Assembly: GCA_009768925.2 (NCBI GenBank)
Contig: VHIT02000012.1
Span: 248,001 to 312,000 of the forward strand
DNA: 64,000 nucleotides
Direction: 5' to 3'
Source of the DNA: Cryptosporidium bovis
Taxonomy: Eukaryota > Apicomplexa > Conoidasida > Eucoccidiorida > Cryptosporidiidae
The notes below the pieces were generated by a model. The model was not told where the DNA came from. It saw only the letters and a program-made list of their open reading frames with translations, and did not search any database. Position 1 is the first letter of the stretch. Every line of letters starts with the position of its first letter. This document shows, one piece after another, positions 9,742 through 18,391 of the stretch. A program made the position numbers and the translations under genes.

Positions 9742-11304
9742 ATGGCCACAATGGAGGATGATAAAATGGAAGAAACTACAATAAATAGCGATTCCGATGA
9801 GCAAAAGGAAAGTTGCGAGAGTATGTTTGATGATTCGAAAAGCTACAAGGAAAAGGGGAATGAATGCTATCAAATGGGAAATTATGAAGATGCTCGGAAG
9901 AACTATGAGAAAGGTATTAAATTGATAGAGAAAATACAGGAGGAGGATAATGAAATAGATAGGGATCAACTTTATGAATTAAAGCAAAGTTTACAGCTAA
10001 ATTTGTCGATGATATATTTAAAGCAGAAAGAGTGGTCAAAGGCCATAAATATAGCTGGTGAAATATTGAAAAGAGATGCAAATAGTATAAAGGCATTGTA
10101 TCGTAGAGGACTAGCAAGAATGAATTTTGGAATGTACGAGGAAAGTAGGGAGGACTTTCAAAGTTTATTAAAATTGGACCCAAAAAATGTGGATGCTCAA
10201 AAACAATTAAGAGTTGTAAGACAGAAAATAATTAAAGACAATGAGAAAAACAAGAGCGGTTATAGCAAGATGTTCCATAGTGGAGGTCTTTATTTGGATA
10301 AACAAAAGGACGTGGAAAAGAGGAAAAAGGAGGAAAGAGAAAGAAGATACGAGGAATACAAGAAATATGTATCCGAGGTTAAGGCTAAGAATTCTGAAAT
10401 ATCTTCGGATGATGAGTCCAATAAAGAGGAAATAATTCCATTTGAGGAATGGGAAAAGAAGGAGATTGAAAAAGAGAAAGAAAGAGCAAACTCAAAAAAG
10501 TTGAATAGGAATAATAATGAGAATGGTGAAAACAGTGATATGTCTTCTAAAGGCAACACCATTATTTCAAATAAAAAAAACAGCAGCAACTTTGAGGATG
10601 ACGTTGAGTTGGATGATGAGGATCTTAAAATATTACAAGAAACGAAAAAGATGGGTTATTGTTACTTTAAAAGGGAACTGAGCGAACAGGAAAAGGAGAT
10701 AAACAAACAGTTTAAACCAAAATTGATAGATAATAACAACAATGACAACAACCATCCTCTTTCTTCAAACACAGCAAATAACGAAAATTCTACATTGGAT
10801 TCAGACAAATCAAGAACTGGAATAAGTTCGTGGAATTCAAAAGGTACTACATTCGAAGATAAAGATATTTCTGAGAATGCTAAATTACTTCTTAAGGATG
10901 TTCTAATGAGGAATAATGAAATTAAGGATACATTTAACGAAAGTGATGGTTTTATTACTATTGTACTGGAAAATATTGAAAACCTTAACGGTGAGGCTTC
11001 TATTGCTATGGTTAGGGGAACAAGAAGATTTCTTTTTGACTTTTCTGTATCATTAAAGTGCTACTACACATTTGATGAAGTTGATAAACACTCATTTAGC
11101 ATTAATATCCCATCCTTAACCTCAATGTGCAATGAAGATGATGTATTTGGAATAAGGGACTCCAACATTCAATTCATTGGAAATAACAGTGATGAAGGAA
11201 GGGATCTAAACCAAATTAGAAATTTCATTATTGAAAATTTCTCATTAAAGTTATTAAAAAGTTCAGTATCAACTTTTATTGACTCAGTGAATAATCTATA
11301 TTAA
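9742..11304 (+). CDS. TPR co-chaperone fused to an Aha1 N-terminal-like domain
   Basis: Single exon, 520 residues. Residues about 34-160 hold three TPR units with carboxylate-clamp residues in the expected places: KEKGNE at the start of TPR1, LNLS in TPR2 and KALYRRG in TPR3. This is the form that grips the C-terminal EEVD of Hsp90/Hsp70. A charged helix rich in KKEERERR follows, then a low-complexity linker. Residues about 360-520 match the Hsp90-activating N-domain of Aha1: SSWNSKGTTFEDKDIS, then the ITIVLENIENLNGEASIAMVRG stretch with the family's GEAS..xRG core, RRFLFDFSVSL, and FSINIPSLTS. I infer an Hsp90-bound co-chaperone stimulating its ATPase. In yeast and animals these two modules are on separate proteins. 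Confidence 0.85.
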   Translation: MATMEDDKMEETTINSDSDEQKESCESMFDDSKSYKEKGNECYQMGNYEDARKNYEKGIKLIEKIQEEDNEIDRDQLYELKQSLQLNLSMIYLKQKEWSKAINIAGEILKRDANSIKALYRRGLARMNFGMYEESREDFQSLLKLDPKNVDAQKQLRVVRQKIIKDNEKNKSGYSKMFHSGGLYLDKQKDVEKRKKEERERRYEEYKKYVSEVKAKNSEISSDDESNKEEIIPFEEWEKKEIEKEKERANSKKLNRNNNENGENSDMSSKGNTIISNKKNSSNFEDDVELDDEDLKILQETKKMGYCYFKRELSEQEKEINKQFKPKLIDNNNNDNNHPLSSNTANNENSTLDSDKSRTGISSWNSKGTTFEDKDISENAKLLLKDVLMRNNEIKDTFNESDGFITIVLENIENLNGEASIAMVRGTRRFLFDFSVSLKCYYTFDEVDKHSFSINIPSLTSMCNEDDVFGIRDSNIQFIGNNSDEGRDLNQIRNFIIENFSLKLLKSSVSTFIDSVNNLY

Positions 11305-12030
11305 TTATTTTATCTATTTAAATCATCATTAATGGTGATCGTAAACACGAAAGCTTTCAATTCCTCCTATTACTAGTCTAAAATTGACATTACTTTGAAA
11401 ATGTTGTGCGAAGCAAGCTGGATTGGATTCTTACCTGCATTTTCAATTACTTTTTTAATAAGATATTTAACAAAAAAAATGATTCATACTTGAAAGCTTT
11501 AGTTATAAAGTAGTAGTACGGGCTAACAGACTCTATAATTCAATTATCAGATTTACCACTTATTCTTTTCACTTGTATTTTATCTTTGTTCTCTAGTCTG
11601 CCAAACTTTTTCTTTTTAATCTAAATACAAGTGTCGGTTATTTGATGCACATTTCGCGCGCGCGGGCAATCCTCTAAATTTATGAGTATTTTATGAAGAT
11701 ACTTAAAATGGACTAAAGAAAACCATCTTGCATTATTTAATACTAGCTTGGTGGGGCTAATATTTGAACTAGTGTTAAGTCTTCTGAGCACATGAATTAT
11801 ATTCCTTTTTCCAAACAGATTCGGCTATTTTAAATATTTATTTCGTAATATTTTGATACCGCTTGAAGATTTAGTACATAAGTATATATGCAAATATACA
11901 AATGTAGATAATACAAAACGAATACATATACAAATAAGTGTAATAGGTATAGATATAAACAAAGATAATACAATAATTGCGAAACAACAAATGTAAATAA
12001 GGGTGGATTATTCATTAACAGGAAAAAAGA
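11305..12030. promoter_or_regulatory. Intergenic region upstream of the CID gene
   Basis: No gene is supported. Inverted 11-bp arms (CACTTGTATTT / AAATACAAGTG) lie at 11570-11580 and 11623-11633, flanking a pyrimidine-rich stretch. A GCGCGCGCGGGC run starting with TTTCGCGC lies at 11652-11667. Confidence 0.45.
11652..11659 (+). promoter_or_regulatory. E2F-like site TTTCGCGC
   Basis: Exact match to the E2F consensus TTTSSCGC, inside a CG-alternating run that stands out from its A+T-rich surroundings. It lies about 370 bp before the CID gene start. Binding is inferred. Confidence 0.45.
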
Positions 12031-12905
12031 ATGAAGGAGCATTCGAAGAGTAAAGAAAACTATCCAGTGGTGCCAACAGAGAGAATACTTAGAAATTTCA
12101 GACAATTGTCACATCAAAACGACTCAATTTCTCAAATGGCCTCTTGGTTATCCTTTTACAGGAGCTCTGGCGAAACTTTATGTTCTTTATTTGGTGAAGC
12201 TTTTGTGGACAAGAGTTTAAAGGATGATGAAAGGCTCGCAATTTTTTATGTTTTTCACGAACTAGTTACACGAACAATAACAGTGGATGATGAATCAAAA
12301 AAGTTTTTCATGATAGGTTATGAACAGTTTTTGTTAACGGCTGCCCCAATAATAGGAAGAATGGATTTAAAGAATAAGTCACACTATCTCCAAGTTGTGA
12401 GATTGTGGCAGCAATCATCTAAATTCCCACAGGAAATATGTGAAAGATTGAGACTTTTATTTAATTCTAACTCAGGTATGTTTAATTAACTATATGTACA
12501 AGAGTGGCCTCATAATTGAAATCTTTTGTTGCTTTTATAGGAAATCAAGACACTCAAAGGGAGTTGTCCAGCCTGGACAAAAGAGATAAGAAAATGACCC
12601 TGGACCTGATTAAATCTTTAAACAGGATAAAAGAAGGGTACGAACTTGTGATGAAAGCTGACGACGAAGAACAAAACATCATTAAGGAGATTGATACTTT
12701 AAGTCAAGAAGTGAAGAATTCTAAATTAAAAGCTTGTATTGAACAATATAAAGAAAGTTTAGATCTGGTTACAGACGCCACTATTATACTATCGCAGTGC
12801 CTCCAAAGTGAATTAAAGTGCTTCGATGACATCAAAAAACATCTCGAAGAGTTATCTACTAAAAATAGGGATATGTCTCAAAGTGAGGATCAAAGTAATA
12901 AATGA
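12031..12905 (+). CDS. CID-domain protein (Rtt103/RPRD1-like), two exons
   Basis: Exons 12031-12475 and 12541-12905, intron GTATGT...TTATAG, joining through a split Gly codon to about 269 residues. Residues about 18-142 form a CTD-interacting domain: ILRNFRQLSHQNDSISQMASWL, then a helix with DERLAIFYVFHELV, and the HYLQVVRLWQQSSKFP helix, the usual signature near the end of the fold. Residues about 150-260 are predicted helical and coiled-coil, as in RPRD1 dimers. The family binds the phosphorylated C-terminal repeats of RNA polymerase II and acts in termination or CTD dephosphorylation. The 65-nt intron sits just after the CID. Length is close to human RPRD1 and shorter than yeast Rtt103. 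Confidence 0.88.
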
Positions 12906-13181
12906 TACACCATTTAAGATCCATTTATTTTACCCACTAAATACCCAAAATTCAATCTCCCCACAACATCGTTTCATCTTAACTCCTGTTGTGAAGCCAA
13001 TATAAAGCTGTTTATTTGGTATGCAAGGTAACTAAAACTTAGCAGCCTCTAACAAGGATACCATCATTAGTCTAACCATTAAATAGGTCAGAACGTTCAT
13101 ACGATGACTTAATTTTACTTTTTTTTCCCAACCAATTCTCTCTAAAGAATGAACGGTTACAATATTAGAGTTGAAAGAGGA

Positions 13182-13967
13182 CTACTCTTGTTCATCCTCT
13201 GTAATCTTCCTTGCAAGATAGAATCTAAGATGACCAGAACCACTACCTTCCAAAGGATATTCTAATTCTAAGGGCTGATTCTCACTCATGCTTAACTTGA
13301 CACTATTGCTTAGGGGAGTGGCCTTTGCGAAGTTATTTAAATACCTTAGCGAAAAGACCAATTGACAAGGCTCTGTAACTTCGAGAGCAACTGCCTCTGA
13401 ATCAGCTCCTTCCTTTGGCTTTAGTATAATACTTCCGGAACCCAATGATCCCTTTGTTGAAAATCTAACATTCTTACTTGAAACATCAATTGATAGTGAG
13501 TCAGAAAATTGTGCCATATCTCTACATAGTCTCTGAAATTCAACAGATGGCATTGTAACTATCGATGAAAAACTAGTTTCTGGTATTTGCAAACTATCCT
13601 GATCTATTGAAATAAGTGTTAATTCAAATTCTGACACTCTATCCCCATTTGGTGTCTCAAAAATAAATATAAGACTCTCAGACTCATCATCATGTCGTAA
13701 TAATACTTGATCATCATTTGAACACAACTTTAATAATTTGACAACATTTTGAGTGTTTAATCCTAGTGTTCTGTTCTTATCACATCTATATCTCTCAAAT
13801 GCAGTATCTTTTAAGTATAAACCAACTAAAGACACATGACTATTATCCATTGCTTGTATTGTTATCCCACTTTCATTGCACTCTAAATTAACATCACTCA
13901 CTAAATTTGTTATTGCCTCGAACACTTTTCTTAGTACACTTCCATTTGACAGTCTTGCCTCGAACAT
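13182..13967 (-). CDS. PCNA: Proliferating cell nuclear antigen (sliding clamp)
   Basis: Single exon, 261 residues, the standard eukaryotic PCNA length, starting at an ATG (13965-13967). Signature stretches include MFEARLSNGSVLRKVFEAI, SGITIQAMDNSHVSLV, RCDKNRTLGLN, the FSSIVTMPSVEFQRLCRDM helix and the C-terminal LRFYLARKI. The trimeric ring tethers DNA polymerases and many repair factors through PIP boxes. Apicomplexans commonly carry two PCNA paralogues; I cannot say which one this is. It is divergent from the PARG gene across about 900 bp that lacks a clear TTTGGCGC site, unlike the CDC45 promoter. Confidence 0.97.
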   Translation of the reverse strand: MFEARLSNGSVLRKVFEAITNLVSDVNLECNESGITIQAMDNSHVSLVGLYLKDTAFERYRCDKNRTLGLNTQNVVKLLKLCSNDDQVLLRHDDESESLIFIFETPNGDRVSEFELTLISIDQDSLQIPETSFSSIVTMPSVEFQRLCRDMAQFSDSLSIDVSSKNVRFSTKGSLGSGSIILKPKEGADSEAVALEVTEPCQLVFSLRYLNNFAKATPLSNSVKLSMSENQPLELEYPLEGSGSGHLRFYLARKITEDEQE

Positions 13968-14871
13968 TTTTACCTTTTTATTTGCCGTACTACTACCTAA
14001 TTAAATCGTTATTTATCCTCTAGTAATTCTTTTCCAGATATAAGTAAACACTCTAATTGACTAATACAATCAATTATATATATTATATTAATACAATTTT
14101 GCCTATTTTATTATAACGTTTAATTTAACAAAAGTTAGCAATCCTTTGAACTAACTTTTAAAATTAAATTTGCACCTATTTATTCACAATTATTTACAAT
14201 ATATCATTACAAAACTAACAATTGTTATAAAGGAAACCTATGTAGTTAATCACAATTAATTACTTTATGCTGGAAAGCACATTAATTATAACCCCACATA
14301 TAACTACGCGGCATCTAGTGTGGGGAGCAAAGGTATACATGTGCCATATTAAAATGCAAAAAAACAAAAACATAAAACGAAATTAAATAAATAAATGTTA
14401 GTTGTGATTTTACATATGTACAATTGAATTAGAGGTTTTGTGGTCTCATTTTTCACTTATTTATTCAATTAATTTGTCTATCCATAATGAAACAGCTCCT
14501 GTAGTGCCAATGCAGATTGATTACACTAATACCACTAGATAATTATATGACTAAACTCAAAACTGTATGTATACCTAGAATATGTTAATTTATTTCTAAT
14601 TTAATATAATTACCACTGTTTTCTCATTGAATTAATGCTTTCATACAAATATTGACATGAAATAAACTGTGTGCCGCCTAGTTTTAATATTTAAATCTCT
14701 AAATTGCATAAAACGTACAAATTGAGGCAAATAACCAATAGAATCTGTTAAACTTTTTATGAAAAAAATTATGATTGGAATATAAATATTTAAGTTGAGA
14801 TAGACTAATATAATAGTATAGGCCGGAAATACAACAAATATAGGTATAGGGGTGAAGGTGTACAGGAGAAG
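13968..14871. other. Divergent intergenic region PCNA-PARG
   Basis: Very A+T rich, no gene. Two short hairpins are visible: AAAAGTTAG / CTAACTTTT arms at 14130-14138 and 14151-14159, and CCCCACA / TGTGGGG arms at 14292-14298 and 14319-14325 around a locally GC-richer loop. These may be promoter or leader elements. Confidence 0.45.
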
Positions 14872-16197
14872 ATGACGAAAATTAGATATATATTTCTTGA
14901 TAAATTATTATGGGATCCAATAAAAAGATACATACAAAATAATAATTCAAGTGTGAATTCACTTACAGAATTAAAGCAATTTGTAGGAGGTATATCTCAA
15001 ACAACATCTAACCGCGAAATAAAAGATTCAACGAGGAAGATATCGGATTCAATTAGCAGTTCGCTCCCAGTGGAAAAAGATGGTATAATAACAGAATTTT
15101 TTACTAACACGTTTAAAGTACTATCTAATCTACTAGTGAATATTGATAAGCATTTGACCGTAAACAAGTTGCCAGAAAGAATAATAGAACCTAAAACTAA
15201 TTCGGTAATGTTGTTTCAACGTAAATTCATAGCTTCGATAATGTTTGGGGCCTTTTTAGGATTGTTTCCAGGCCAAATATTTAATAGTAAAACACCAGGA
15301 TTATGTTTTCAGAACTTCTTTGGCACAAGTTCAGCATCTAAACATCAAGTTATTGCATTTATGAGTTACTTCAATGATGTTGCTATTGGGATATCTAGTA
15401 ATCATGAATTTGTAGAACAACAAGTTATTTTTGAAAGACATTATTCGGCTCCAAAGGATACGCTGTTTTTTATTAATTCTAATGAAGCAATTCAACCCAC
15501 TGAGTTGGTACGTGGTTTCATGGAAAATTACAACCCAGGAGGACATGTAGTGGAGGCAATTTTCGGGAATAAAATTGTAGGAAGCGCTACATTAAGCAAT
15601 GTAATGCATCAAGAAGAAATTATGATGACAACTTCTCCAGAAACATTATTTGCAAGAATTTTCCATACAAACATGGGCCAAGAAGATTCTCTTTCATTTA
15701 GGGGATTGTTAAAGTATTCGTCGTATAAAGGGTACGGCACAAATAATTACAGACACATAGATGTTACAAGTCAGGAAAGATTCAGAGCATTAGGTAGGAT
15801 TTATACCTCCTTCGATGCAATTCCTGGTAACCAAGGTTATACTCAATTTACTACTCCTTACTCCCTTAGAGAATTAAATAAACTTGTTCCAGGATTATGT
15901 ACTGATTTTTATGGTGAAACTGAAGTGAAACAACGTTCTCCTTTTGTTGGTGGTTATTGGGGTGGTGGTGTTTTTGGTGGAGACATCAAGTATAAATTTA
16001 TAATACAAATGATCGCCTCCTGTGTTTGTAGAAGAGCATTGGCTTATGCAGATCCAGATAAACATTTGAATTTACAGGAAATTCGCAGATTGGAACAAAA
16101 GTATACTACGTGTGGCAGACTTGCTAAAGCTTTATTTGATGCTGAGAGAGCTGGAAGGATAAGTAAAGGTAATGCCATTAATGTATTATTGAGTTAG
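14872..16197 (+). CDS. Poly(ADP-ribose) glycohydrolase family, degenerate signature loop
   Basis: Single exon, 441 residues. The C-terminal half matches PARG: residues about 227-260 carry the loop ending in HQEEIMMTTSPE, where QEE (247-249) fits the catalytic glutamates. Further on are a Tyr/Gly-rich segment, SFDAIPG...YSLRELNKLVPG near 315-345, and YWGGGVFGGDIKYKFIIQMIA near 360-380, equivalent to the family's NWGCGAFGGD..LK..IQ. PARG removes poly(ADP-ribose) from proteins. The usual GGGVLGSG just before QEE reads GSATLSNV here, so most signature glycines are lost while the aligned length and both glutamates are kept. Activity could be altered. The first 100 residues are unrelated to anything I recognise. 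Confidence 0.85.
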   Translation: MTKIRYIFLDKLLWDPIKRYIQNNNSSVNSLTELKQFVGGISQTTSNREIKDSTRKISDSISSSLPVEKDGIITEFFTNTFKVLSNLLVNIDKHLTVNKLPERIIEPKTNSVMLFQRKFIASIMFGAFLGLFPGQIFNSKTPGLCFQNFFGTSSASKHQVIAFMSYFNDVAIGISSNHEFVEQQVIFERHYSAPKDTLFFINSNEAIQPTELVRGFMENYNPGGHVVEAIFGNKIVGSATLSNVMHQEEIMMTTSPETLFARIFHTNMGQEDSLSFRGLLKYSSYKGYGTNNYRHIDVTSQERFRALGRIYTSFDAIPGNQGYTQFTTPYSLRELNKLVPGLCTDFYGETEVKQRSPFVGGYWGGGVFGGDIKYKFIIQMIASCVCRRALAYADPDKHLNLQEIRRLEQKYTTCGRLAKALFDAERAGRISKGNAINVLLS

Positions 16198-16834
16198 TAT
16201 AGCTTTATTTTCACTCCCAAAGTTTCACTACCAATAGAGATAGTAAATAATCTTCTGATTTTTAATTGATGAAATTGCTCACATACCTGTCTTTACTTAT
16301 AATTTGTTTGGAAATGTAAATGAAACATATCAATGCAGTTTATTTAAACTTATTGATTGGCTATTGATTTAGTAGTAGGAAGTAGCTCAAATTTATAGCA
16401 TCAGTATCAGTTTGGCTGTAATTGGTGCTGAACTTTCACCTTGCTCTATTCAAATCAGCTGTAGCTCCCAATAAAAATCGCCGACAGCACGGCGCAGACA
16501 AAGCACTCTCAATCCCGGAACTCAGCCTCGCAGGAGAGGCCACCCAAAACAGCCACAAAGCAAAAACAAGACCACAAAGGCCTTACAAGATATTCAAAAG
16601 AAACAGTAAAATTAAGAATACTAATGGTGGCGGCTAGTGCCGCCTGAAGGGCTATTAAAACAAATGTTAATCACACCTTCAACCAATGAGTGAGTTAAAA
16701 CTATAGAACATCGTAGTTAAATAGTTGTGTTCAAATCACGCAAAGGTAGAATGTGAATTAGAGTACCATCAAGAATAAAGGTGGAGATAAAAAATATTAT
16801 CATTCGTTTACGCAACAAGAAAAAATATTGAACA
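16198..16834. other. Convergent intergenic region PARG / H2A
   Basis: The 3' ends of PARG (+) and H2A (-) face each other here. Apart from the GC-rich hairpin island listed separately, the region is A+T rich. No histone-type 3' stem-loop is visible downstream of H2A. Confidence 0.5.
16440..16660. ncRNA. Candidate structured RNA: GC-rich island with three perfect hairpins
   Basis: From 16476 to 16560, 50 of 85 bases are G or C, far above the flanks. Three perfect GC stems lie in the island: CGCCG/CGGCG with loop ACAGCA (16479-16494), GCCTC/GAGGC with loop GCAGGA (16525-16540) and GGCGGC/GCCGCC with loop TAGT (16629-16644). A 71-codon frame (16422-16637, +) crosses it but its start codon is doubtful and the product resembles no family I know. 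Strand, ends and identity are unknown; I could not match it to U1-U6, SRP, RNase P or telomerase RNA. Confidence 0.45.
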
Positions 16835-17248
16835 TTAAAATTCTTGCGAGTTACCTTGCTTCGATTTTGACTTCTTTGGTAACAATACTGATGGAATATT
16901 TGGTAAGACACCACCACTTGCAATTGTCACATTCCCCAAAAATTTGCTGAGTTCTTCGTCATTTCTAACAGCCAATTGAATTTGTCTTGGGGTAATACGG
17001 GTTTTTTTGGCATCTCTGGCAGCATTACCTGCAAGTTCGAGGAGTTCTGCACACAGATACTCAAGAACCGCAGCTAGGTAAACTGGAGCAGCAGCACCAA
17101 TCCTCTTTGCATATCTACCTCTTTTCAAATATCTTGCAACTCTACCAACTGGGAATTGTAATCCGGCTTTGGCCGAGTTTGATGTGGTCTTGCGAGTGGC
17201 CTTCTTTCCTCCGCTCCTTCCTCCTGATGTTGTTACTTTTCCGGACAT
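16835..17248 (-). CDS. Histone H2A with H2A.X-type SQEF tail
   Basis: Single exon, 137 residues. The histone fold is intact: [20 protein letters not shown], the [20 protein letters not shown] helix, the acidic-patch residues, [21 protein letters not shown] and GGVLPNI. The tail ends in [10 protein letters not shown]. The final SQEF fits the H2A.X consensus SQ(E/D)-aromatic/hydrophobic, whose serine is phosphorylated by ATM/ATR-type kinases at DNA breaks. The N-tail is Gly/Ser/Lys-rich for acetylation. Whether this is the only canonical H2A of the organism cannot be judged from one window. Confidence 0.97.
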   Translation of the reverse strand: MSGKVTTSGGRSGGKKATRKTTSNSAKAGLQFPVGRVARYLKRGRYAKRIGAAAPVYLAAVLEYLCAELLELAGNAARDAKKTRITPRQIQLAVRNDEELSKFLGNVTIASGGVLPNIPSVLLPKKSKSKQGNSQEF

Positions 17249-18391
17249 TGTTTCTGTTTATTTGTTATTCAATATTTTCTTAAATGTTAAATATAATAAA
17301 GTTGCGATTATCACACCTTTAAAATTGACTTAACTGTTTCCTTCCTTGTCCCTATTTTTATATTTTTTATTCATTATCCACACTTTTCTCCCCACATATC
17401 CCCATATTTGTCTATTCTAGTAATTAATTCGACGGTATAGATAATTATTCCACTGATCTAATATTCCACATTACGTATCGTCTACATCCAGCGGTATGTT
17501 TGTATTTAGCCATGAATGGAGTGGGTGTGGGGCGTAGAACAAAGGCGACCCATTGAATTGGTTTGAGCTGGACATTTATCTCTCAAACTAGCTATTTTTG
17601 TGACTGTAGATTTTCTTCCTTCTTTGTAAACAGTTAGTCCATAATTGGGATTTAACTGGGTTCGAACTCAAATTTTTGTCCTCATTTCTCTAGTGGTTTT
17701 CCTAAATGGTTAATCTATAAGTTGGTAGGTAATCAAAAGTATGTATGGCGGGTCTCACACAAGAGATGCCATTGCATCGTAGTTATGTTTCCTTTGCGAG
17801 TTTTTAAATTAGAGTCAGGTTTGCAATTGTGTACTTTAGTAGGGTGCTGCCATCTCTGGGAAGAGCGGTAGCGGGTGGGACGGCCTATTGAATGTATGGG
17901 CTACTGCATTCAGTTTTTCTTTGACATTTTGTTGATGGCAATGATATTAATGCATGTAATTTGAAAATAATAACGGGGTTATTCTATAGAGTTTTAACAA
18001 TACCTTTCCAATTAATACGACTAAAAATAGTGGATAAACATCCAATAAAAGAGGCTGTAAACACTATTATAATGTTTAAGCTAAATTGTGTGTGGACATA
18101 TTTAATGTTCTTTCAGCAAAAAAAAGCATTATTAGAAAAGTATGAGGGTAAAAAAGGAATATTTGAATACTCAGGGTTAAGTTAATGGAAAAGTAAAAAA
18201 AAAATCCCACACATTATGCAGAATAATACATAAAAATTGCTATTTAAAAAATAAAAATAAGTACATTTAAATAAAGATTTTTAGTCAAATATATTTATTT
18301 ATTTAATTTCACATTTGAATTTACATATGAAGTTAGAGGATTAAAATAAAGTTAGCATTGAGATTTAGTAATAATATGACGAAAAAAAACA
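17249..18391. other. Long divergent intergenic region H2A / kinase with a local GC peak
   Basis: About 1.1 kb without a supported gene. Near 17524 a GGTGTGGGGCG stretch may be a G-box-like promoter element for H2A. Around 17841-17890 the composition jumps to 32 of 50 G+C, with complementary arms GCTGCC and GGTAGC (one G-U pair) about 15 nt apart. A 74-codon frame at 17961-18185 starts with TTG and is not accepted as a gene. Confidence 0.45.

Noticed and set aside
11570-11633. 11-bp inverted repeat with 42-nt spacer
   Set aside because: Arms of this length at this distance are expected about once by chance in a window of this size and composition; not claimed as functional.
16422-16637. 71-codon frame over the GC-rich island
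   Set aside because: Product matches no family and the composition is better explained by the hairpin structure; kept only as a note under the RNA candidate.
17650-17675. GGGTTCGAACTC resembling a tRNA T-loop
   Set aside because: The T-stem does not pair on either strand and no acceptor, D or anticodon arms surround it.
17961-18185. 74-codon frame before the NEK-like kinase
   Set aside because: Starts with TTG, no domain, A+T-rich spacer composition.
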